64,000 nt of DNA. It comes from Strobilurus pachycystidiatus (Eukaryota > Basidiomycota > Agaricomycetes > Agaricales > Physalacriaceae). Within the stretch, counting starts at the first letter, position 1. The number at the start of each line of letters is the position of its first letter. The position numbers and the translations under genes were made by a program. The notes beneath the pieces were generated by a model. The model ran no database searches. It was given only the letters and a program-made list of their open reading frames with translations, and was not told where the DNA came from. This document shows, in pieces, positions 34,386 to 47,387 of this stretch. The DNA lies in NCBI GenBank assembly GCA_019915135.1, contig JAHLMK010000004.1, forward strand, positions 1,736,001 to 1,800,000, given 5' to 3'.

Positions 34386-37300
34386 ATGGATGCCCGCCTT
34401 GGTCCAAGAGGTCGCACGTTCTCAAACTCGACCGGCTTTGCGTCCTTAACGTCGGCAACCAGCGACCGCGCGCATGCGCAGGAGGAGTATCACGTCCATC
34501 GTCGGTGGTTCATCGGCCCGCTCCCAGAAAAGGTCGTCACCATTGTCTCCGACGACGACGCGAATGCGAAGGGAAAGCGGGACATATCGCAGCTTGTAAA
34601 GGACCATGCGCTCAATTTCTTTCTGCAGGAGGGCGGGAGGCTGGAGGACTGGGGCGAGACGAGCGAGCTGACGACGAGAGAGGAGATGCTGCAGAAGTGG
34701 CGGGATAGCGAGTGGGGCGCGGTGCTGAGCCGCCGCAGGAACGCAAAGAAGAAAGGCCAGCTGGCGCAGCGCTGGGTCGGGAACAGCTTCGAAGTCGGCG
34801 ACTTTGTCGGCGTCAACGTCCTCGCCGCGCAGAGCAGCGAGCTCGTCATGAGCGGCGTCTCGAGTCACAAGGGCCTTTCGGAGCTGCACCTGCCTTCTCT
34901 GTTTGACCAGGTTGAGTCTGTGGACTGGCCATCGCGCAAGGACACCACAGAAACTTTCATGACGGCTCGCTCGGAACTCACGGACCTGGATGCCAATGAT
35001 TCTGTCGATATCCCTTTCCGAACTGAATCTCCTACCCAGGAGGCTGGTCCTAGTTCTCTTGTCCCCATCGAATTGTCCCAATCCACAACAGGAGAAACTG
35101 TGCCAGAAAGCTTCAACTCTACCACAGTCCTCATTGAAGCACCTCCGCATCAGTCATCCAGTCTCAATAGGGCGCGCTCTGAAATCGTGCACCGGCCCAT
35201 TATCAAGAAATCCACCCTCGCGCAGAGCGACTCTGTTGCCATCCTGGCGTCCTCCTCATCACCCTCCAAGGATAAGGGCAAATTCAAGGTTCATTATGCA
35301 GATAAGCCTGTGTTGAGCCCAATCCTAGAGCCGGCTCCCGTAAGCGAGGTGCTACAGCGGTCAGGGGATGATGTATTCTCCACCAGCGCAGGTGCCATGA
35401 GTGCAGATGCAGCAGATGTTGATGCTGGCATGACCGCGAATTGGGGAGACGTGGTTCTACGCGGTGCGTGTGTTTCATCCTCTTCGTAGCTCTGGTCTTA
35501 TCGCGATTCAGATAGGATGCTTGTGCGCGTCAGCTACTCCAAATCCGAGGTTGTGGGTCTCCGGTTCGACGAGTACCAGAGCCGCATGACGAGCGGATTG
35601 CAGCATGCAGCATGGGCCGAGTTTCTCGTGGTGTGGAGGCGCGATCAGATCGAGCTCTACGAAGACTATGTTGGTTTTTTTTGTTTATGCTTCTCTGATT
35701 GAATGTGATCAACTTCTTTTTTGTACAGAGTATACCTGGGAAAGAACGCCTTACACGCCACAAGCACAGAGCCTTTGTGGTGCCCCTCATGGCTGCCCGG
35801 ACCAGACTTTCTATGTATTCATTTGTCGACATGACTTTCTGTCTAACGTGCCCACCAACGCCGACGACAGGTCGCAAGTCTCGGGGCCTATTCCGGAAAG
35901 AGGGCACAAACATTTTTGTCTTCAAAGTAAAGACGCGTTCCAGAGCACTTGACTGGATTTGGCAGCTATGGTAAATGAATCCAACCAACTTCCCGGAACG
36001 CCTAACTGATCAATTGATTTCGCTGTCTTTCGCGCTTCTCTCCGACCGTCGCTTCTTTTTACCGGATGTGTTTTTCTGCTCTTTGTCTGCGTAAAGGCGC
36101 CATACAGGCGGTCAATTGCCGAGGATGATTGAAGTCCACAATCCGACACTTGACACAAAGGTGAAAATCGATGTGCCGCACATCTCGACGGTGGACAGCG
36201 ACAGGATGTTTACGCGTGCGAATATCATACGCTTGTGCATAGAGTCCCTGCACCATGTTCCTGACTGGCAGGAGATTGTGGAGAGGCAAATGCATGGTGG
36301 CAAAGTCCTCGAGTTGGCGTGGCGGATCGACACGAATCTGGACTGGATCTGGCTCGAGACGGACGTCTATGGTTTACACCGCGCGTGGGCTGTCTTATGT
36401 GGCTTGGCCCTCAAGCAGGTCGGTTGGCATTTTCCGACTCTTCGACTCTCGGGCTCAATGGCCCTCATAGGCGCATCTCGAGATTCGACTTGGTGATCAC
36501 TATCCCAATAAGGTTCCCAACCCCAAGAAGGAGGATGAGGAACCGCCTTTCATTACCGAGCCTCCATCGATCGAAGGCTACGTCGAACGCATCAAGCCAC
36601 ACACCAAAATCCGGCAGAGCGTGTACCTGTCTACGCATGACGGAAATCTCTTTCTCCTGCAGCCTGGGAATGCCCATCCCCCGTCACCTTTCTTATCTGA
36701 GGAGGATGAGGCTACAACAGACGGTCGTACGCCGCTTCGAGATCGTGAAGTAGCACGGGGTGTGGACCAGATAAAGGACGCTTTTGGCGTCACTGACTTG
36801 AGAAGCATCCTTTTGGTCAGGAGGGCGAGTGCACCGGTGCCGACGAATGTTCACTCTGAACGACCAGCTAAAAACGACGAGCACTGGGCCAATATCTGGC
36901 TCGCTAGTACAATTGTACCGGAGGAAGGCGATCATGCAGACGAAGGGGGCGAAGAGGCCTTAAACAAGCATGAGGACAAACAACACGTTCGTATGAGGCG
37001 ATCGTTTGAGCTCCTCCTTACTAGCGGCCATGTTGTCCGCTTCGAGGTCAGCCCATCCATTCCTTTCTGAGCGACGTTTATTTTCTGACGCATCCATCAT
37101 AGTGTCACTCGTGTAAGAATGCATTGGACTGGATCGAGCGGCTACGCGCGTTAATTGCGTATTGGACGTTGCGGCACAAATGTGATGCGAAGGACGAGAT
37201 GGAAGTGGCTTCGGCACGGAGACCTCGTTTGACACCCAGGCATCACATACACGCTTTGGAGGAGGAGTTACCTCCCCTTCCGCCGCCAGACCCGGCAGCT

Positions 37301-37916
37301 CCCCTTCCAGCCTTAGCGAACATGTACAATTGGTGTGTGCTGCAAGGATGCAAGTCCATCATCCGGGGTGGCAAAGTCCACATGCGTCGGGGCTTGCATG
37401 GTCAATACAGGTTCGCTTATGGTCCATTCATACTTCTCGAAATAACCGCTAAACAAACAAATTTCCCTTGTTCCCAGGACGGTCCAGATGTTCCTTGTAT
37501 CCGGGACGCTGGTCATGTTTCGGGTGAAGCCCCAAACGGCGCTGCATTTGACGATGAAGGCGAAGAAACGGGTTAACCTCGCGGATGCGTACGTGTCGTC
37601 TGGGTACTTTGCGGTTCTGGCGCTTCCCGCCGGGCAGTACGATCCTGAGGTCAACTCGGTACCACGGCATTATCAAGATGGCCTGGAGGCGGACGATCCC
37701 GAGGAGGACATGTTGTTCATGATCTCGTACCGTCCCAAATCCACTGATATCCCTGCCTTGTCGGCGAAGCGGAAGCTGGTCGTATTTCGAACGAGAAGCA
37801 AGTTGGAGCGGGATACTTGGTGCTGGGCTCTCAACACGGAGATCGAGAGACTCGCGCGTGCTCATAAGGAGCGAGAAGTCTTATTGAGAGACAGCGGTGC
37901 AGTGAAGGACCGGTGA
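34386..37916 (+). CDS. Large PH-domain protein, Spo71/Mug56 type
   Basis: A multi-exon gene. The N-terminal domain is Spo7_2_N-like (RRWFIGPLPEK..., then ALNFFLQEGG). A Ser/Pro-rich region and the PH domains characteristic of the yeast Spo71 / fission yeast Mug56 group follow: ELYEDY..IPGKERL..HKHRAFVVPL, and IRQSVYLSTHDGNLFLL. The C-terminus contains KRKLVVFRTRSKLERDTWCWALNTEIER. In yeasts these proteins localise to the forespore membrane and shape it during sporulation. In a mushroom the gene may serve meiosis or septation. Splicing in the middle was inferred from frame; the ends are firm. Confidence 0.82.
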
Positions 37917-38700
37917 TATGTATATTTGACTCTCTAAGTATACTAGATCATGGACAGATCGTGGACAGACACATTTCATACACATACCTCATAGTCATAC
38001 CGTATACATTATTCAGGTGCATTTAAATTATCTTCTCCCAGTCAATCAGATCGTTTCGCATTCTATTACGATTCATGCATAGGTACGTCTTGAACAAGGA
38101 GGCCCAAATGGAGGCCGATCTACGCTAAGGGTGGAGACAGTGTCGTGGCCAGGATGAATTTCTTCAATGAACCCGCTTTGAATGTTCGGCCACAGTCAGG
38201 GACGTTCAAGTTCAGCAGCATAACATCGGCAGTGTCCCTGGGCACCGGGCTAGCCTCATGTCCGCCTCGCGTTCCTAACGCGCACAGCAGGAGAGTCAAC
38301 TCCATATAAACAACAACGCTTGATCTTGAAGCAGACAGATGAATGTTCGACACGCCAGAGAGGCGTGTTAATAAGCACAACTGTATGATACTTATCAATG
38401 TACATGGTGAAACGTTGTAGGGGTATTGCGTGCGAGTACAAAAACGGATGTAAAGTGTGTGTAGTGACTGTATACAAGGCGATGGAACATGGAGCGTGAT
38501 GAATGGCACAATTGCAGAGATAAGGGAGAAAAATTGCATGGAAGATTGCATGATGATGATGGACTGAGTAAGACTTGGAGATGAGAACAACCGATATGTA
38601 ACCTGCGAGTGGATGAAGAGAAGATATAATGCGAGTGCATGCGTATTCGTAACTTGATGATAATGCGATATGATTGAAGATGAGAAACATGGAAGAAGAT
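37917..38700. other. Intergenic, convergent 3' region
   Basis: About 0.8 kb between converging genes. Open frames on the minus strand here are low-complexity runs of Ser/His/Leu without family features. It is probably the 3' untranslated region of the CENP-B-type gene. Confidence 0.4.
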
Positions 38701-40555
38701 TCAGTGACACGGACGGATACCGCTGGCAGCGTTGAACATCGTCGCCCTGATGCTGCCAAGTGTCTCGCGCTGGTGAGGCGTGAGTAGACCCTCGCCTTCA
38801 CTGCCGGGCGTATCAAAGAACAGCAGCAGCCTGTTCAGATAGTCCTCTCCTTCTGACATGGTGGGTATCGCCGCAGCCTCATCCTGAGGATGCTGATACA
38901 CCAAAGTGCCATCATGATAGAGCGCGGGGAGGAGGCCATCTGCGGAGGGCGGGTACTCGATTGGCTGGGCAGGCTTACTGGCAAGTGGAGTGTGGATCTG
39001 GTCGTCCACGGCCCGGGCAGCGTGAGTGTCATGCTCTTGGGGAGACGGGAGAAACTCGAGCGGAGACGCATGCTGTTGTGGCTCGCCCAGCATATCGGAG
39101 GATGGTGGAGGCGGAAGATGTTGTCGGTGCTGCAAAGGAGGAGGAGGAGAGGGATCATTGTTCGAGGAGGAGGAGGAAGGCAGCTGTTCGGTGTCCCAAG
39201 GGCTGCCCTTCAGGCGCATGGCAGTCGGCTCGACGGCGTCAATGTCGGGCATGGGGTACTCGTTGTAGTCTGGAGGCATGAGTGACAAGAACGCCTCTTG
39301 CGTGTCCAGAGTACCTGCACCCATGGCCCTGGCTTTTCTGGCGCCGCTCTTGGGTCCGCATCCGGTCCAGACGCCACCACGGATGCCATGACGGTGCTTG
39401 AAATTCTCAACCCACCCCGAGCTAGCCTTGAAGCGATCCTCAGTGAGACCCAAGCTTTGGGCGATGTCGCGAGCCTTTTCGCGTAGCCTCATATCAGACA
39501 ACGATGTCTTTGTAGTTTCGGGGTCCGCGAGCCAGGTCACCATTCTGTCTTCAATGATAGGAAATTTGGAAGGTCTGAAACAAACAATAAGAGAACAATA
39601 GGCGTCATGGCCGAAAGTGGAACTGACCGATGCTTGGCTATACGCATGTCCTCGTTGGCGGGGACGTTGAGCCATTTTGTTTTGTGTTTCAGGATCTTGC
39701 TGATTGTGCTGCGTTCGACGCCATACTTGATAGCGATGTCCTCCTGTCTGGCAGCTGGAAAGTCCCTGTGGAACTCGCAAATGGCCCTCCGGTCGAGGTT
39801 AAAGAGCCGCTGTTTACGCTGCTTTGGTTTGCGCGCATCCACGGGAGGAGGAAAGGAGGCAAAGGTCTGGGTATTGGACGTGACAGAGTGGGAAGAAGTG
39901 GTGGTAACAGTGCTCAGAGCCGGAGAGGCAGAACGGTCATTGGTTGACGCGTTTTGATTGTAGTATCCTTGGGGAGGAGGGAATGGTGAGTCGGGCGTAG
40001 GTGGGTACGGCGACTGCATTGGCGGACCCAATAGACCGCCTGATAAGCGCTGCCGGTGACTCTGAGGAGAGGCTGGCGTGTGAGGGCGCGGCGAGTCGAA
40101 GAGAGCAACCTATACCGCAGTCAGTATAGGCAGCAGTTGATATCTATAAAAGGGAGACTGACAGAAGGAGAACGGCGGTCTTCTGACGTGTTCAATGCGG
40201 TATTGAACGGTGCCGGCGCTGCTGAGCGTCGGCCCAGCGTCTGCGCATGCTCCAGAGCAGCGCGCTGGCGACGAGTAAGGACTCTGTCGGGGCCAGCTCG
40301 GGAGTCAACTTGCGGAGAAAACATGGCAGAGTGGTTCGAGTGCTGCAGAGCTTGCGGAGAGGCATACGAGGACACCGATGTGACAGGCGATGGATATTCG
40401 AGGTCAGGACTGGCTGGAAACGAGGCTGGATGCTGCGCCATCGACGAGGTGGGCCGATATGGCATGTCCCAGTGGACGTCGGCGTCGGGGACGGTGTCCA
40501 TCGAGGAAAACGGGCGATAATAGCGGGCAGCGGAGAGAATGGGCGACCTGAGCAT
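38701..40555 (-). CDS. CENP-B-type helix-turn-helix DNA-binding protein
   Basis: The exons begin at ATG 40555. Exon 1 is low-complexity (Ser/P/T), then an intron near 40160. Exon 2 carries a CENP-B N-terminal HTH: RRAICEFHRDFP, QEDIAIKYGVERSTISKIL. Exon 3 starts at about 39580 with the second CENPB-type HTH: LREKARDIAQSLGL and FKASSGWVENFKHRHGIR. The C-terminus is Pro/His-rich. No DDE transposase domain follows, so this is a domesticated DNA-binding protein or transcription factor rather than a transposon. Related fungal regulators share this double HTH. The long upstream gap (40556-43832) may hold its regulatory region. Confidence 0.85.
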
Positions 40556-43500
40556 TGTAGACAGGCGTTGAGTGGGAGAATAGGACAACACTAGGCTAGC
40601 TTACCCAGAAAGAGGCCTTATAAGAGACAGGCAGGCTCAGAAAAGACTTTTCCTGGCCGTCTTCTCCAATCTGCGAATGGCAGATCGACAAGTTCTCAAC
40701 GACGCGATCTCTCGTAGAGGGTTGCCTTTTTGGGCAGTGTATCCCCATTTGCACCTCCCCGTCTGCTCTTGTTCTCGTTTTTGTCCTTGTCCCGCTCGTC
40801 CTGGCTCCAGGGCCGCCGCTCTTGTTCCTTTTCTAGATAGTTTGCGCGTAACCCTGCATTTTTCCCGTCTCTTTGCGCGCCCTCTGCGCCGACTCTCGTC
40901 CTGGCCATTCATTATGGTTTTTGCCACGCGTCTTATCGCTGAATATCCACTCGTAGACTTCATTGTCACCGGACACCCGTTCTGCACGAGGCAGGCTCTT
41001 GTCACGCGAGTCTTCAGCAGCTTCTCCTTGCACCGGACAGCGTTTGCCCCCCGTGGCCGCAGTGTGTTAGCGCTTCGGAAATGAACATGCCATGTTCCGT
41101 TCTGTTCTGAAAAACTCCTAACGTCTTCATCTGTTTCTCCCGCTCTTTGCCTTCCGGTCGAGGGGATCTCGGCATACTGTCTATTATCTCCACCAAACAC
41201 AAGCCACACTCGCATCAAAAGTCAGTGGCGCACTACCCCAAACTTCGCAGTGTATCTCCCTGCGACCAAAGAACGACAGGCCGCGTTTCCTTCTATCTAG
41301 AAATGCCACATACTTCGCCCTCCATTTCCTCGCGACCCTCTCCCAGACTATGCGATGAATGCTACTCTCTCCTCTTTCGTCTTTCATCCTAACGACGTAT
41401 CCTCTCGACCATATTCTACTTATTGAGGTCTTCGAAACCTAAACCTTGTTTCTTCTGTGCCTTCTATGGCTCCAGACACACTTTCGGTACCCAAACGACT
41501 CACACGAGGCCTGATCAATCAAGGGTCTGAGTCTTACGCACGACTCGATACCAAATCTTCCGCAGGCTCATCGATTCCGAGGTAGGTCAAGTGCCTTTTC
41601 AATTATTCTACCGACAGTACATACGATCGTTGTTCAGCCGTTCCGAATGTTCCGGACTTGAAGCTTCAAGTCCGACCGGGTACAGGTTCTCACTCAGTTT
41701 CCAGCGCCTGATCTTCTATGCTTCAATGAGTGGCGGAGATCGGCTCTTGAGCGTGTCAGTCAGCTCGAGTCTCGCCAGAGAGTCAAATGGTTTGCCAAAT
41801 GCTTCTACTGACCGGTCTCACAGAGACAGTCATGCGGACTAGCTTTAGGACCTTGATCGATGGACGTTCTGGCATCTTTGGCCGCCGGAAGGAAGCGACT
41901 ATGACTCGAACTGAATGTGAGAATCGTCTTGGAGGTTTTAACAGAGATCCATTCAGTACGCTTGGTATGGCTCGGCGGAGGAAATGAATTATACTGACCC
42001 TACCCTTTGTTCCAGGTGGTCATCGACATCGATGGTCGATTGTGGCTTCAACTGAGACCCGTTGCTGGAATTCTCTGCGTATGATCCTGAATATGTCGAG
42101 CGAACGTGCATATGCGACCTTCGGCTTCTAGTTCTCGTGTGTTCGGATACGTCACGAGGCGACTTCGACGCTGCGCTCTATAATTCCTGAAGGGTGTGAC
42201 TTAGTACCCGAATCTGCCGTGTTAACTTCGCTAAAATACAGCTCATGCAGGGAAGCTATACAGCAGCTCGCCACTGAATACATATCTAACTCTCAGCGCC
42301 AACATTTGGGGCTCAAAGTCAGTCAACCAGAATCGAGCGGGGAGGCAACTTTGTCGAGATACACCCTCGACAGCTAAAACCTGCGGCGCGAGACGTACTT
42401 TACAACAGATAAACGTCATGTTCAGGATGTTTTCTTGGTCTGAAGTATACTTAGACCGACCAGACGTCCAGATGATCAGGTACAGACTTCGAAAGTAGCT
42501 CGCCAACTCCAATAAGGTGTACTGTCTTCATTTCAGCCATCCGTGCTAGTGGTAATACTTCCGAGTGGGATCAGAATCAACCCAATGCCATTTCCTGCCA
42601 GGGTGCGGTAACAAATCACTTGGAACGAGTTAAGTGCCTCCGCTGCCGGTCGGGGACCTGCTGCTTGCCAGCGTGTGCGGGACCGCTTACACTGTGTACC
42701 AAATTGCAATGATTTTAGATATCAGACATTAGGCGGTTGAGCACCTGTCTAGTCTGCCCGTGCTCGTGTCGAGGTGGTGATGGGCGTAAGCCAAACATGC
42801 GAGTTGATGGGCCACGATGCGTCACTGATCGATGTGATCGTTTTCGTTCCTTTTTGATAGGGGCACTGACCTGCCCAATTGGGATCCGACGGCATGGAAC
42901 TTCTCTCATCCAACCCTGCCTCAACCTTAACCTGAACCTAAGTACAAGTTGTTGAAGTCCACCGAGTTGTGGCGGACAGCGCTCTGCCTAGACGAATGAA
43001 CGTCATCTCTTCGACGACACGACAGTCTTCTAGGCTCTCTGTTGTCATTGGCCGCTAAGTATGGCTCTACGTGGACTTCTGAATATCTCTCTCGAGGTCA
43101 AGGTCTGCGCCTGTCAAGTTGCTGCCCTTCTCTTCGATATTTCATCGTCGAATCGATGGCCTAGATTGATTGGAATGGAAAATCTGACATGTAGGATCGC
43201 TGTTCGCCTGCATCATCTCTTCAATCGCTGACATTTCCCAGGTTGATTCGGGAGCAAACGACGTCGATGCAACATATTTTTGTGTGTGGGGTCGTCTTCC
43301 CAAGTGTCTAGAGCTCGCAGCTGATGAACAACCTGCACTAACACCGTTGCCACCTTTCAGATTTACCTTGCTGAGCGGGAACCACAGGTAGAAATCCAAT
43401 TATCCATACCGAGTTTGACGGATATCATAGTGATACGCGCGAGAAGACCCATTCAGATTCTACTCCAGTCTGTCAGTGTTATTCATCGCTTAGACTACCG

Positions 43501-43832
43501 GATACGCCCCGCTCGTCGGTTACCCGTATATGGTAACCGATGATTTTCTAAAAGGACCGACCTCGTGCCTAGGCCGGTCGAGCCAGGTCTGTGTCGCGTC
43601 GCGTCACGTCTTCCGCTCCCCCATCCCATTGAAACCAAATGAACGCCAGGTGATTAGCGCTCAGCACTGGTACTTCGGCTGTCCTCCGAGTCATAGCAAT
43701 CGCCTCCGTCCTATTCGTATACAACAACCCGTATCGGTCCTTCCCGGCGAGCGCAAACCCGGCTGCACCCGCCAATGTATAAATTACCTTTGTCTTTGTC
43801 GGTTGTAGCCCAAAAACCTGGTTTCATACAGA
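40556..43832. other. Gene-poor 3.3-kb interval
   Basis: No conserved coding domain was seen on either strand. The first 0.7 kb is probably the leader and promoter of the CENP-B-type gene. 41466-42055 may be a small gene (separate entry). The rest, to 43832, is intergenic, with diverged sequence, and includes the alternative oxidase promoter. No terminal repeats or transposase fragments were recognised. Confidence 0.45.
41466..42055 (+). CDS. Possible small multi-exon gene, unknown
   Basis: ATG 41466 opens a frame of 38 codons to a GTAGGT donor at 41581. The next block, from about 41638, continues in phase (RSECSGLEASS...). Further short blocks join through GT-AG introns of about 37-55 nt to RTLIDGRSGIFGRRKEA and a TGA at 42053-42055. 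The model rests only on phase agreement. Composition is Ser/Thr-rich and no family is recognised. It could equally be leader sequence or a decayed gene. Confidence 0.25.
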
Positions 43833-45441
43833 ATGCTGAGGACCACCATTACTCGCATCCCGACGCGGTCGTTCGTTGGCCCCCGCCTCTATTTGCGGGG
43901 TGTTGCGACTGCGACCCCGCCACGCTCTGATCTTTCTCTTACAAAGAGTGGTTAGTGTCTTCGTGTACTTTGGGATACGGATGCCCATCTCGTTTACTGC
44001 AGAGTATCTTGAGGCCAAGGCAGCAACTGGGAAAAGTGCAGAAGCTCCCAGACTCGACACGGCTGACGCCACTTCTACCTTACCCGTGAACGGAGACTGG
44101 GTGCTGTTCCATCCGGTGTACACGCCGGAGGAGCTCAAGTCTGTCAAGGTGAGCTGATTCTCCTTGCCGACAGATTGAATACATATTGAATCTGACTATC
44201 TTACAGGTCATCCATCGTCCTACTTTCACATGGCAAGACAAGCTGGCCCGTAGCCTCGTCAGGACAGCTCGGTGAGCGATAGCACAGAGTCGTTTTCTCC
44301 TTCCAACAGTCGACTCATATCTCCTTTTCCTCAGATGGGGATATGATTTTGTCACCGGATACAAAGAGAAGCCCATTCCCCCCGGCAGCAAGATGACAAT
44401 CGAGGAACTGAGGAAGGGTGGTTATGTCTTGACCGAACAGACGTGGCTGAACGTACGTCTAGCTTCCAGTTCCATCTGTCAGGCAGCTCATCACATCACA
44501 GCGAATCCTATTCCTGGAATCTATCGCTGGCGTACCGGGGATGGTGGCTGCTACGCTCAGGCACTTGCAAAGTATGCGTCTCATGAAGAGGGATTCTGGA
44601 TGGTAAGCTCAAGCATGTGGTTCCCGCAGGAAGAGGTCAATGCTGACGTCTCAATACAAGGATCCATACGTGTCTCGAAGAGGCTGAGAACGAAAGGATG
44701 CATCTCATGTGAGTTCTCTAGTGTTCTTTGGATTATAGTACGGCTCATCGTTGGCAGGACGTTCATGAACATTCGCAGACCTTCGCTCCTCTTCCGCGCC
44801 ATGGTTCTTTGCGGCCAAGGCGTCTTTTACAATTTGTTCTGTGCGTTCCCGTCTCTTTTGAACGGTCTCTCGGATTGGCTCACAACTTTTTTCGTTAGTC
44901 GCTGCCTACATGCTATCTCCGAAGACGTGCCACCGTTTCGTTGGACATCTCGAGGAGGAAGCTGTCCTTACCTAGTAAGCACCGTCAATGTTTCGCCTCC
45001 GAGTCGCTCCCTCACATACCGTTCCTCGTCCAGCACGCACTGTATCGAGGAACTCGAGGCTGGGCGGATCCCAGAGTGGTCGGATGCGCCGGCACCGCAG
45101 ATTGCTATCGACTACTGGCGCCTCAAGCCTGATGCGAAGCTCATCGACGTGGTCTATGCGGTGCGCTCTGACGAGACGAGCCATCGCTTCGTGAATCATA
45201 GTTTCGCGAACCTCGACCATAAGAATGATGTCAACCCATTCGCCATGCGGGAGCCGGATATGCATACCATGGGGCAACGTATTGCGTACGTCCTTTTCTT
45301 ATGGTTGTTGTACTGTACGGCAAGCTGACGGCTCTTGGCAGCTTCGAGAGGGACGAGGCTGAGCATTACCTCCAGGAATCCCATCGCATCATGTTGCAGG
45401 ATACTCGTGCTGCCATTGAAGAGGCCAAGCCTTCGAAATAA
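43833..45441 (+). CDS. AOX: Mitochondrial alternative oxidase
   Basis: The start is ATG 43833. The first exons are 43833-43950, 44003-44148, 44207-44271, 44335-44452 and 44502-44602; several more follow to TAA 45441. The N-terminus is an Arg/Thr-rich mitochondrial presequence ([16 protein letters not shown]). Diiron ligands are in [32 protein letters not shown] and [11 protein letters not shown]. The enzyme oxidises ubiquinol and reduces O2 to water at the inner membrane, bypassing complexes III and IV, and is usually induced by stress or respiratory block. About eight introns of 45-60 nt. A Tom22 gene lies just downstream on the other strand. Confidence 0.95.
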
Positions 45442-46007
45442 TCTGAGTATCTGTCTCTCGTGTAGTTTATTATCATGTAACTCTCCTTATTGTACCACAC
45501 ATTCACCTCACTCCTTCCGGTAATCATATGTAGACACAATCTAGAGTTATCTTTCCTGGACCTGTAATCCCTTGGTTCAGCGGCAAACACGATGCCTCGA
45601 GTTTGTTGAATTTCACAAAACAAGTATGATTTAGCAAAGGCTCGACGAGAAAAGCATGGACTCCAGCTCTATCATAGTCTGAGGGCAAGATCTTGCTTGA
45701 AGCACGGCATCCCTGACAAGACACAGTCGATAACGGGCCGCCCCTCGCATTGATTCGGAAGGGGGGAAGGCTTGAAAAGAGACAGTGTGTAGAGCGAGCG
45801 TCCTTCAGTGCGTGTCTCCTGGCCTTCTGTCGTGATCCTGTGCTGGATGAGTGCTTTGAACGCCCAAACGTCAATTTCTGCCTCTTAATTTGCCTGTTTT
45901 TCGCGTAATATTCCGTGTTCGTGTGCAAGTCAATATTAACGGTAGTTTTATACATAGTGAGCTGTGTGTGCGCAGAGTAGCAGGCAGTGCATGACGAGGG
46001 TATAGGC
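45442..46007. other. Intergenic, convergent 3' ends of AOX and Tom22
   Basis: About 0.57 kb. No gene was recognised. Confidence 0.4.
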
Positions 46008-46512
46008 TCAAAAGCCTGGTGGTACCAACGGTTTTGGCTGGTTGCCCTGTGGCTGACCAGGGTACATGGGAGAGAGCATCTGAGTGGCGAGCAGTGAGGA
46101 AAAAGATAAGCAAGTGAGGCGCGAAACGTACCTGCTGCGCGCCCTGCTGCTGCTCGAGCATCTCCTTCTCCTGAGCGACAATCTTGGCCTCATCCTCCAG
46201 GCTGAGGGCGAGTGGGAGGGCGACCAGGAGCGCGGACGTGGTGACAATCCAGACAATGTTCCCAACGACCTTGGTGGTCTTTTTGAGCACTGAAGCGGTC
46301 TTTGCAACGCGCGAGGAGATGTTGTGGCGGGTTGTGGGGGGAACAATGTCTACGAGAGCGGCAATGCGGTCCATGAGAGTCTCGTCGGCGGAAAGCTCGG
46401 AGGAGACCGAAGAAAGCGACTCGCTCGACGACGTGCGCGATGACGAGGACGAGGCATACGGGCTGTTGTTGCCGCCGTCCTCCTTTTCGTCGATGATTTC
46501 AACTTTGACCAT
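46008..46512 (-). CDS. TOM22: Tom22, mitochondrial import receptor subunit
   Basis: Two exons (46512-46132, 46079-46008), 150 aa. An acidic, Ser-rich cytosolic part comes first (DETLMDRIAALVDIVPP). The conserved TTRHNISSRVAKTASV and one membrane segment, IVWIVTTSALLVALPLAL, follow, then a short Gln/Pro-rich intermembrane tail. This is the usual Tom22 layout. It acts as receptor and organiser of the outer-membrane TOM complex. Confidence 0.93.
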
Positions 46513-46672
46513 GGTTGACTGGGAATGACGAGGAAAATCCCTGCAAGCTGAAATTTTGGTAAACTCCCACGTGAGTAAGCATGCCGCTTTTGCCGCAGTC
46601 CAAATTTGGCCAATTTATCTACTCAAAGTGTTCAAGTTACACTTGTTCAAATTGACTATTGTTGGCACTTAG

Positions 46673-47387
46673 CTAGTCTCGTACCCATCCGTTCTGGAGA
46701 GATCCCTGCCCCTTCCTCGTGATACTCGGAGATTCGGACCGAGCCACGTTTTTCACCATCGAGGCACGGGAGCAGGGAATCTCTCCAGAACGTCTGGGGC
46801 ATTTCGTATACAAAACCATGGGTCCGTCACTCCGTCACATAATGACGTGCTTTGATCATCATTCCCGCCGGTTCGCACTGCCTGATATGTCTAAGAGCGC
46901 TCTCTCCCGCCCAATCAAATCAATGATAATTTTCAGCATGAGAGCCAGAAGCTCTACAGGGCCCCAGAATAATGCTCCATAATCTTGTACATCATAATGA
47001 GAAACATTGATACTCTGAATCAAAGCTGACAATGCCACTAATGATGCATACAGCAGCAGATGATAGATTGATTCTTTTGAGCTGCAGACGTTGCTGAAGT
47101 TCATTCAGGAATGTGTCGTGTGATTGTTGGTTTGATAAGGGGTACTAAACTCAGATATACAATGTCAGTGGGACCAGTAGTTGACAAGGGAATGTACAGT
47201 GGGCGGGAGGCGGGCGGGTGTAACGAGTGACTGAATTTGAAAAAGAGGGGACCCATGGTTTTCTATACGAAGTGCCCCAGACGTTCTGGCGAACCCTCTG
47301 CTCTCAAAAATTAAATCCGAAAAACGTGGCACGGTCCGTATGTTCCGATCGGCCGAAGTGAGCCAGAACGGATGGGAACGAGACTAG
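46673..47387. mobile_element. 715-bp non-autonomous inverted-repeat element (MITE-like)
   Basis: The ends are inverted repeats. The outer 25 bp begin CTAGTCTCGT and end CCCATCCGTTCTGG, with one mismatch between the ends. Inside, further inverted matches include GGACCG..CCACGTTTTTC and a stretch of about 40 bp around 46788-46830 and 47245-47290 (CCAGAACGTCTGGGGCA...), so the inverted repeats reach about 150 bp. Both ends are flanked by CACTTAG (46666-46672 and 47388-47394), a 7-bp target-site duplication. There is no open frame of note inside. The superfamily cannot be fixed from the ends alone. Confidence 0.8.

Noticed and set aside
38120..38816. Overlapping minus-strand open frames of about 190 codons
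   Set aside because: Low-complexity composition with no family features, and they cross the 3' end of the CENP-B-type gene.
38701..40555. CENP-B helix-turn-helix as part of a pogo-type transposon
   Set aside because: No DDE catalytic domain and no terminal repeats; the gene has introns and long low-complexity regions like a regulator.
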